This document shows, one piece after another, positions 58,505 to 64,000 of a stretch of 64,000 nucleotides of DNA. The position numbers were made by a program, and so were the translations under genes. Positions within the stretch are counted from its first letter, which is position 1; each line of letters starts with the position of its first letter. The notes under the pieces are model-generated. The model was not told where the DNA came from and did not search any database. It saw only the letters and a list, made by a program, of their open reading frames with translations. The DNA lies in contig JBEKTJ010000051.1 in assembly GCA_049516155.1 (NCBI GenBank), positions 4,305-68,304 of the forward strand, written 5' to 3'. Source of the DNA: Bog-159 sp049516155 (GTDB lineage Bacteria > Acidobacteriota > Terriglobia > Bryobacterales > Bryobacteraceae).

Positions 58505-59394
58505 TTTACAATAGGAAGCTGCAAAACGAATGTGGACCCGCGCCCCGGACCTTCACTCTCGGCCCAGACCCGCCCGCCGTGCCGTTTGGCCACCGAACGC
58601 ACGATATAGAGACCCAAGCCGGTCCCCTTCACGCGCGTCGCCAGCGCCCCGGGCACGCGGTAAAAGCGCCTGAAGATGCGCTTCAACTCGGTCTTTTCGA
58701 TACCCGGCCCGTGGTCGATTACGCGCAACGCGACATACTTTCCGTCGACCCTGGCGGTTTCCACCGTGACCTGAACGTCGCTTCCCGAATACTTGACCGC
58801 ATTGTCGATGAGGTTCGAAACCGCCGCCTGCACTTCGTCCGCATCTCCCACGATGGTGAACGGCGGACCAGGCCGGTAGCGCAGGCCGTCCGGTGAAACT
58901 TTGTGCAGCGCCCGGACTCGCTGCACGCACTGCTCGATTACGCCGCCCAGATCGATGCGCGAGAGGTTCAGCCGCCGGCTGGACGCGCCGATCCGCCCCG
59001 TGCGCAGCACCTGCTCGATGGTCCCTAGCAGCCGCTCGCTATCGTCCACCATGATGCCATAGAATTCCTGCCGCTTGGCTTCGTCCACCGCGCGTGTCTG
59101 CAGCGTTTCCAGATACAGCCGGATGGAAGCGATGGGGGTCTTCAGCTCGTGCGTGACGGCGTTGATGAAGGCATCGTGCTGGGCGTTGCGCCGGATTTCG
59201 TGCACCAGGAAGATGGTGTTGAGCACCACGCCGCTGACAATGGCCGTCATCAGCAGCGCGCCCAATACCAGCAGGATACCGTGACGCCAGTTCAGCAGCA
59301 CCCAGCCGACATATAGCAGGATGATGACACAGATCAGGCCGGCGCCCAGCGCAATGAAGAATGCGATCGACTTCTGGCGTCCGGCAACTACCAC
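58501..59394 (-). CDS. Sensor histidine kinase with short N-terminal membrane region
   Basis: 297 residues. Two membrane segments (AFFIALGAGLICVIILLYVG; GILLVLGALLMTAIVSGVVL) with no sensor domain between them, then HisKA (NAVTHELKTPIASIRLYL) and HATPase (LIDNAVKYS; DHGPGI; GTGLGLYI). It belongs to the class of compact membrane kinases that sense within the membrane or through partners. It feeds the regulator with which it overlaps by four bases. Confidence 0.93.
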   Translation of the reverse strand: MVVAGRQKSIAFFIALGAGLICVIILLYVGWVLLNWRHGILLVLGALLMTAIVSGVVLNTIFLVHEIRRNAQHDAFINAVTHELKTPIASIRLYLETLQTRAVDEAKRQEFYGIMVDDSERLLGTIEQVLRTGRIGASSRRLNLSRIDLGGVIEQCVQRVRALHKVSPDGLRYRPGPPFTIVGDADEVQAAVSNLIDNAVKYSGSDVQVTVETARVDGKYVALRVIDHGPGIEKTELKRIFRRFYRVPGALATRVKGTGLGLYIVRSVAKRHGGRVWAESEGPGRGSTFVLQLPIVK

Positions 59395-59645
59395 AACTCC
59401 AGCTTAATATGTGGCGCACGCTCTCAGCGTGCCGCGTCCTCACTCGTGTGAACGCATTTTGCCCGAGACCGCGCTTGTCTGAGTCCTGTTCGAAATCGTA
59501 ATCTGACTGATAATAGAGTCGTGTACATACCTCGCGGGATCGCACAACAAGGCGCCCTCGACGCGGCCATTCGCGACGTGAATCATACATCAAGCTGCCC
59601 CATCCCGCACACGAGGATCGCCGCGTCGCCCCGTCGCCCCCTCGT

Positions 59646-59685
59646 AACATCGACGCTCTTCGTCGATGTTGGCGCGTAGAGCGCC
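59646..59685. terminator. Double hairpin downstream of the cupin gene
   Basis: AACATCGACG-CTCTT-CGTCGATGTT (59646-59670, perfect 10-bp stem) followed directly by GGCGC-GTAGA-GCGCC (59671-59685). It ends against the cupin stop and is the probable terminator of the minus-strand operon. The rest of the 291-bp gap holds no gene that I can see. Confidence 0.65.
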
Positions 59686-60159
59686 CTACCGCGCGTCGAT
59701 CTTCACTACGAAGTACGTGATCTGTTGGCCGGGCGCGACCAGCATCTGGTGCGGCATCTTGACGGGAATATGCACCACGTCTCCGGCTGCCAGCGCCACT
59801 CTATCGCCGCCCCGGATGGACGGCCCGCGGATTTCGTGCGGCGCAGTGGCCCTCGGATCCACCACCGTGCCGCCCACTACCAGCGTAGCCTCGCCGCTCT
59901 CCACTACCATCACGTCGTTCTGTGTTTCGTGCAGCTCGGCCTCGCCGCTGCCCTCGCGATGCGCCACCAGGAAGCTATGGTTGCCATAGCCCGCCAACGG
60001 CTGCGTAGCTATCTTTTGCGCGCTAATCTTGGGTCCCAGCTTCTTTTCAAAATCCCGCAGCTCGCCGCCGGTCCAATGCCCGAAGCCAGCCGGCGAAGCG
60101 GGCGGCCCCGCCGGCAGCACTCCCGCCGCCAATATCAAAGCAATCGCGTATGCTCTCAT
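59686..60159 (-). CDS. Exported cupin-domain protein
   Basis: 157 residues: signal peptide (MRAYAIALILAAGVLPAG), then a single cupin barrel with the two motifs HREGSGEAELHETQNDVMVV and GDVVHIPVKMPHQMLVAPG, giving His/Glu metal ligands. It is a small metal-binding beta-barrel with unknown substrate. ATG overlaps the stop of the hydrolase gene (ATGA) and AAGGAG precedes it. Confidence 0.85.
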   Translation of the reverse strand: MRAYAIALILAAGVLPAGPPASPAGFGHWTGGELRDFEKKLGPKISAQKIATQPLAGYGNHSFLVAHREGSGEAELHETQNDVMVVESGEATLVVGGTVVDPRATAPHEIRGPSIRGGDRVALAAGDVVHIPVKMPHQMLVAPGQQITYFVVKIDAR

Positions 60160-62525
60160 TGCCGCTCCTTTGCAAAGCCTATACCGCTGATGCAAATCAC
60201 GCTCATGGCGGTCCGATCGAACTTCAACCTCACCATACTCAGCTTGGCCGGGTCAAACGGTTTGGCGCCCGCCGCGTGAAACGCCGCCAGCGGTACGCGC
60301 ACGGTTTGCAGCACCGGCTCCCAGTCCTTCTCATACGCCCAATTGTCCATCGCTGCCAGCTTGGTGAACTTCTCTTTCAGCGGCGGCGGAATGGCCGCGA
60401 AGCGGCTCACCGGCGCGATAGCCGTTACCCCATCGCTGGTGGTCAATTCGATGGTGAAGTCCGGCGATTCGCGGCCTTTTTCTCCAGAGGTGTCTTGAGC
60501 CTCTTCGTCCTTCTCTTTGCCCGGCTTCTTGCCCGGTAAAGGGGCATCTTCATCCAGCGCCGCCATCGATAAGTCGATGATCGATGTCTTGCCCAGTCCC
60601 CACCTGGCGGCCGCGCCTTCGGGGAGCGTGATGCTGTACTCCGCCGCGGGCGCGCCTTTGGCCCGGTTCCATCCCAGAAACACGCCGTTATAGTCGCGGT
60701 CCCCGCCCCGCCAGGGAATGCGCCCCTCGCGCCAGATGGACAACCTCTCGCCCGCGATGCGCCCGTCCGGTGCGGTGGCCGTGGTGATATCCGCATCCTC
60801 CTGAAAGGAGGCCAGCGGCACATACGACGCATCCTGGAATCGATTGGCGTAAATCGTGTCCGGCAGCCACGCGCGCCCCACCCGCCAATCCTGGAACAGC
60901 GGCAGATACTCGCGCCGCCCTTTCAGCGCAGCTTCCAAGAACGCCGCGATGTAGGTCTTGGCGATGCGCCGCTGCTCGGCGCCCGGCATCAAAGGCTTCA
61001 GGTTCAGGAACCAGCTCAACGGCTCGCCCGCATCCGTGCGGCCCCAGACCGTGTTGAATTGCCCGTGATTCGCGCGATACGCGTAGATCTCCGCCTTGAA
61101 CCAGGGGCCCGGCCCGCTGTATCGCAAATGGTCCCATTGCAGACTGCCCATGAACGACGATACATCCGCGTCGTTGGCGCCTTGCAGGGTCAGGTAGCTC
61201 ACGTCCTGCAGCCGGCGATATTGTCCGGCGGGCTTGTACTGGCCTTCTGCCGGCGCGATCGCCACCACCGCCTGAATTGCGAAGCCGTAATCGAAGTGGA
61301 CGTTCGCATTGTCTGGGTAATAACGCATGCGGTTGAACAGCGCCGCGGTGGCCGCCGCCTCGCCGCCGCGCGAGTGGCCCATCAACGCGATGTTCGCCAT
61401 ATCCACTTTGCCGTGAAACGGATTGCCTGCCGCTTGGTTCCATTCCCGCCACAGCTTCAAGTGCTCGAGCAGCATCCAGCCGCGCACTTGCTGCTGTTTG
61501 GGTGGGTCGTGAAACAGGCCGCTATTCAGGAAGTTTTCGTCGATGGACGCCAGGATAAAGCCGCGGCTGGCCAGCAATTCACCCAGATATGCGTATCCAG
61601 GATCGGAAAATTCCGCCATGCCGTGGTTGCCGTGTACGATCAGCGCCAGCGGAAAGGGTCCGGCGCCTTCCGGATACCACACGCGCGCGTTCAGCGGCAA
61701 TTTGTCCAGATCGAATCCCCAATACTTCTTGCGCGCCCATCGTTTCCAGCCGGTAAAGTCCTTGAAGAATTCCGACGCGTCCACGGTGTGCGTTTTGATG
61801 GCGACCGATGCGCCGTATTCCGGACGCCGAATATCGTTGCCCACACCGCAGAACAACTCGTTCACGCGGTAAGGACCCCGGTCCGCGGGATTCGCCAGAT
61901 CCAGCCTGGCGGGCATGGAGCCCGCCGGCGGCTTCCAGGTGGTGACCCCCTCCATGGAACCCTGGTGTACGAACAGCCATACGAGCCAGATATTAGCGGC
62001 GATTGCGAGGAGGCACAACGAGACGGTAACTATCTTCTTGCCCAGCGCCGCCGCGCCGAAACGGCCCGCCACGAAGGTGGCGATCGTGGCGCCCAGGACG
62101 CCCTCCACCAGCCCGATCGCGATCGCCATTGGAATCCCCAATTGCGGCGGCATCCACGCCAGCATGACGATGACGCACGATCCCAGAATCAGGCCCGTGG
62201 CCATGCGGGGCAGCCTGCGCGCGATGGTCAGCAGCAAAGCCACCGCCAGGCCGATGAGAGGGATGAGCAGCGCGGCAAATACGATGGCCAGCGCGAAATC
62301 GAACGGGTAGCCGAATCCGGTATGGGCGTAAAGCGCCGCGACGACCGCAGATGCCGCAGCCGCAGCCAGGGTCCCGTATATCGCCCCGCGGCGCGCCTCC
62401 GGGCCTGGACGGATTTGCCTCCATTGCCGCGCGCACCAATCCGTTCCCTGCCGCCACCATCCTTTCACACGCTGGCGTAGCGCGGGACCCAGCGGAGCTG
62501 GGTTTGGCAGGTTATCTTCCGGCAT
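60156..62525 (-). CDS. Membrane-anchored alpha/beta hydrolase
   Basis: 789 residues. Four to five membrane segments make up the first 200 residues (FALAIVFAALLIPLIGLAVA; MATGLILGSCVIVMLAWMP; MAIAIGLVEGVLGATIATF). The hydrolase domain (about 260-560) has ALIVHGNHGMAEFSDPGY and the nucleophile GHSRGGEA near Ser385; HGQFN is a candidate catalytic His. The C-terminal 230 residues are beta-rich with an acidic Lys/Glu linker (KKPGKEKDEEAQ). It is related to chlorophyllase/dienelactone-type hydrolases of unknown substrate. Coupled to the cupin gene by a four-base overlap. Confidence 0.8.
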   Translation of the reverse strand: MPEDNLPNPAPLGPALRQRVKGWWRQGTDWCARQWRQIRPGPEARRGAIYGTLAAAAASAVVAALYAHTGFGYPFDFALAIVFAALLIPLIGLAVALLLTIARRLPRMATGLILGSCVIVMLAWMPPQLGIPMAIAIGLVEGVLGATIATFVAGRFGAAALGKKIVTVSLCLLAIAANIWLVWLFVHQGSMEGVTTWKPPAGSMPARLDLANPADRGPYRVNELFCGVGNDIRRPEYGASVAIKTHTVDASEFFKDFTGWKRWARKKYWGFDLDKLPLNARVWYPEGAGPFPLALIVHGNHGMAEFSDPGYAYLGELLASRGFILASIDENFLNSGLFHDPPKQQQVRGWMLLEHLKLWREWNQAAGNPFHGKVDMANIALMGHSRGGEAAATAALFNRMRYYPDNANVHFDYGFAIQAVVAIAPAEGQYKPAGQYRRLQDVSYLTLQGANDADVSSFMGSLQWDHLRYSGPGPWFKAEIYAYRANHGQFNTVWGRTDAGEPLSWFLNLKPLMPGAEQRRIAKTYIAAFLEAALKGRREYLPLFQDWRVGRAWLPDTIYANRFQDASYVPLASFQEDADITTATAPDGRIAGERLSIWREGRIPWRGGDRDYNGVFLGWNRAKGAPAAEYSITLPEGAAARWGLGKTSIIDLSMAALDEDAPLPGKKPGKEKDEEAQDTSGEKGRESPDFTIELTTSDGVTAIAPVSRFAAIPPPLKEKFTKLAAMDNWAYEKDWEPVLQTVRVPLAAFHAAGAKPFDPAKLSMVRLKFDRTAMSVICISGIGFAKERQ

Positions 62526-62674
62526 GATTACCCATGATCGCCAATGTTAATTTAAATCGCGGCGCGCCTGCACGCACCTCAGCACGACGCAGAGGTGGTG
62601 TATACTGGTCAGGATTGTCCGCGGGCCCTCCCGCGACAAATACAGTTGCAATCAGAGGACACAAGAGGAAACGC

Positions 62675-63469
62675 ATGATAACCAAACGATTTGTAGTCTT
62701 GGGAGCGATCGCCATATTACCCGCATTCTCGCAGGTTATGCCGACTTCCATGGAAAGACTGTCACCCCGTCAGCACCATCCGATCAAAGATCGCGTGGAG
62801 AACGGAGATAGTACCAGTACGAGCACGAACTGGAGCGGATACGCGGTGCTGGGAACCTCCTTCACCACGGCCTATGCTTCCTGGATCGTGCCGGCGTCTA
62901 CTTGCAGTTCGGGCGACCAGTACGCCGCGTTCTGGGTAGGGATTGATGGATACACGTCCGAAACCGTGGAGCAGACCGGTACGGACTCCGACTGCGATGG
63001 GAAAACACCGAGCTATTACGCCTGGTATGAGTTTTACCCGAATCCGTCCTTCGAAATCTCCAGCCTGACGATCAAGCCCGGCGACCATATAGCCGCAAGC
63101 GTGGTTTATAGCGGAACGGAATTCACTATCACAATCACGGACGAAACCACCGGCAAATCCTTCCGTAAGAGCTCGACGGTGTCGGGCGCGGAGCGCTCGT
63201 CGGCCGAATGGATTGCCGAAGCGCCCTGCTGCACCGCCCGCGGCGGCATCTTGCCGCTGGCCGATTTCGGCACTGTGCTTTTCGGCGACGACAGCACGGG
63301 TATCGCGCATACTGGTTACGCCATCGACAGCACCACCAGCGGCGTCATCGGAAAGTTTTCGAGCATCGAAGAAATCACGATGGCGACTAGCGGCGGCACA
63401 AAAGAAGCCGTGCCATCGGCGCTATCTAGCGACGGCTCGAGCTTCTCCGTTACCTGGGCCTCTCAGTAG
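62675..63469 (+). CDS. G1-family (eqolisin-type) glutamic peptidase, copy 1
   Basis: 264 residues from ATG 62675 (AAGAGGAA upstream), with a signal peptide ending near PAFSQ. The G1 fold is recognised by STNWSGYAV, SWIVPAS, AAFWVGIDGY, VEQTGTD (catalytic Gln near 100) and SAEWIAEAP (catalytic Glu near 178). These peptidases are acid-active and secreted; bacterial members occur in Acidobacteriota and a few other phyla. A near-identical second copy follows 95 bp downstream. Confidence 0.88.
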   Translation: MITKRFVVLGAIAILPAFSQVMPTSMERLSPRQHHPIKDRVENGDSTSTSTNWSGYAVLGTSFTTAYASWIVPASTCSSGDQYAAFWVGIDGYTSETVEQTGTDSDCDGKTPSYYAWYEFYPNPSFEISSLTIKPGDHIAASVVYSGTEFTITITDETTGKSFRKSSTVSGAERSSAEWIAEAPCCTARGGILPLADFGTVLFGDDSTGIAHTGYAIDSTTSGVIGKFSSIEEITMATSGGTKEAVPSALSSDGSSFSVTWASQ

Positions 63470-63563
63470 CTTCCCTCCCGGATGGCCGCGGCTCGGTTGC
63501 GCACCGAATCTACCGGGCCGCGGACGCCGGTATCCATACTTTCAGCAACTGGAGGAAACGCAT

Positions 63564-64000
63564 TTGACAAAACGACTTGGAATTTTAGGAGCGGTGGCCA
63601 TCTTGCCTGCATTCGCACAGGTTTCGGTCGCGCCGACTTCGATGGAAGTAATCGCGCCGCGCCAGCACCGGCCGATCAAGGACCGCGTGGAGCATGGAGA
63701 CGGGACCAGCACCAGCACAAACTGGAGCGGTTACGCAGTGCTGGGGACCTCCTTCACTTCTGCCGAGGCCTCCTGGATTGTGCCCACGGCGACCTGCAAA
63801 TCCGGGGATCAATACGCGGCTTTCTGGGTGGGCCTGGATGGGTATTCTTCCAGCACCGTGGAGCAGACTGGCACGGATTCCGATTGCGACGGGAAGACCC
63901 CCAGCTATTACGCTTGGTATGAGTTTTACCCGAATCCGTCGTACGAAATCACCAGCCTGACGATTAAGCCGGGCGACCACATGTCGGCCAAGGTAGTTTA
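63564..64000 (+). CDS. G1-family glutamic peptidase, copy 2 (3' end outside window)
   Basis: 145 codons are visible. TTG at 63564 follows a GGAGG ribosome site and starts a signal peptide (LGILGAVAILPAFAQ) like that of copy 1. The mature region is about 85% identical over the overlap (STNWSGYAVLGTSFTSA; AAFWVGLDGYSSSTVEQTG). The catalytic Glu region lies beyond the window. The frame start differs from copy 1, where an ATG stands at the equivalent place. Tandem duplication is evident. Confidence 0.85.
   Translation, partial: MTKRLGILGAVAILPAFAQVSVAPTSMEVIAPRQHRPIKDRVEHGDGTSTSTNWSGYAVLGTSFTSAEASWIVPTATCKSGDQYAAFWVGLDGYSSSTVEQTGTDSDCDGKTPSYYAWYEFYPNPSYEITSLTIKPGDHMSAKVV

Noticed and set aside
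61059..62480. 473-codon plus-strand frame opposite the membrane hydrolase
   Set aside because: No domain and composition rich in Arg, Gln and His; the minus-strand frame has membrane helices and a GHSRGG nucleophile.
1..64000. rRNA, tRNA, CRISPR, insertion sequences or prophage
   Set aside because: None was recognised by eye; a covariance-model tRNA/ncRNA scan would be needed to exclude small RNA genes.

Overview
The window is one continuous piece of a GC-rich, gene-dense bacterial chromosome. Its gene content points to Acidobacteriota, most likely a Solibacter/Bryobacter-like lineage. This rests on secreted TPR/PD40-propeller proteins, a CadC-type winged-helix/propeller regulator, a TIGR03790 protein, a redoxin-cytochrome-copper monooxygenase fusion, AT-hook small proteins, LssY_C and G1 glutamic peptidases, and many four-base ATGA overlaps. 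The assignment is inference from family content; no rRNA or tRNA gene was found to confirm it. I saw no insertion sequence, prophage or CRISPR array.

Layout. 0-3.6 kb: a partial copper-monooxygenase fusion, a STAS protein, and an ECF sigma / anti-sigma / zinc-ribbon membrane operon. 3.6-8.0 kb: an orphan ParD-like fragment, then two translationally coupled STAND-type ATPase genes, one fused to a calcineurin-like phosphoesterase and one with an N-terminal membrane domain. The pair lies between two related palindromes and is the best candidate for an undescribed (defence or signalling) system. 8.0-22.7 kb: TIGR03790 protein, GH3 glycosidase, VTT membrane protein, LytS/LytTR two-component system, small envelope proteins, a BON lipoprotein, S9 peptidase with class V aminotransferase, a VapBC-type toxin-antitoxin pair with an odd toxin start, DUF1810, and an LssY_C protein.

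22.7-38.0 kb is a duplicated regulatory block. Two operons with the same order (histidine kinase with an extracytoplasmic TPR-like region, OmpR-type regulator, secreted TPR/PD40 propeller) flank a large surface protein, a membrane protein and a CadC-like propeller regulator. PHO-box-like TGTCA direct repeats with 11-bp spacing precede both kinases and the surface-protein gene, so these units probably form one regulon.

38.0-64.0 kb: a PilZ-J-domain fusion, enoyl-CoA hydratase homologue, sialidase-like protein, copper P-type ATPase, an mlaEFD-hpnK lipid-transport operon whose ATPase lacks two catalytic residues, P1 peptidase, a PilZ gene behind a structured leader, an Rpn-like nuclease, FmdB, a TPR protein, two coupled transporters, an AT-hook protein, coaE-htrA, another PilZ gene, a third two-component system, a cupin/hydrolase pair, and tandem G1 glutamic peptidases, the second cut by the window end.
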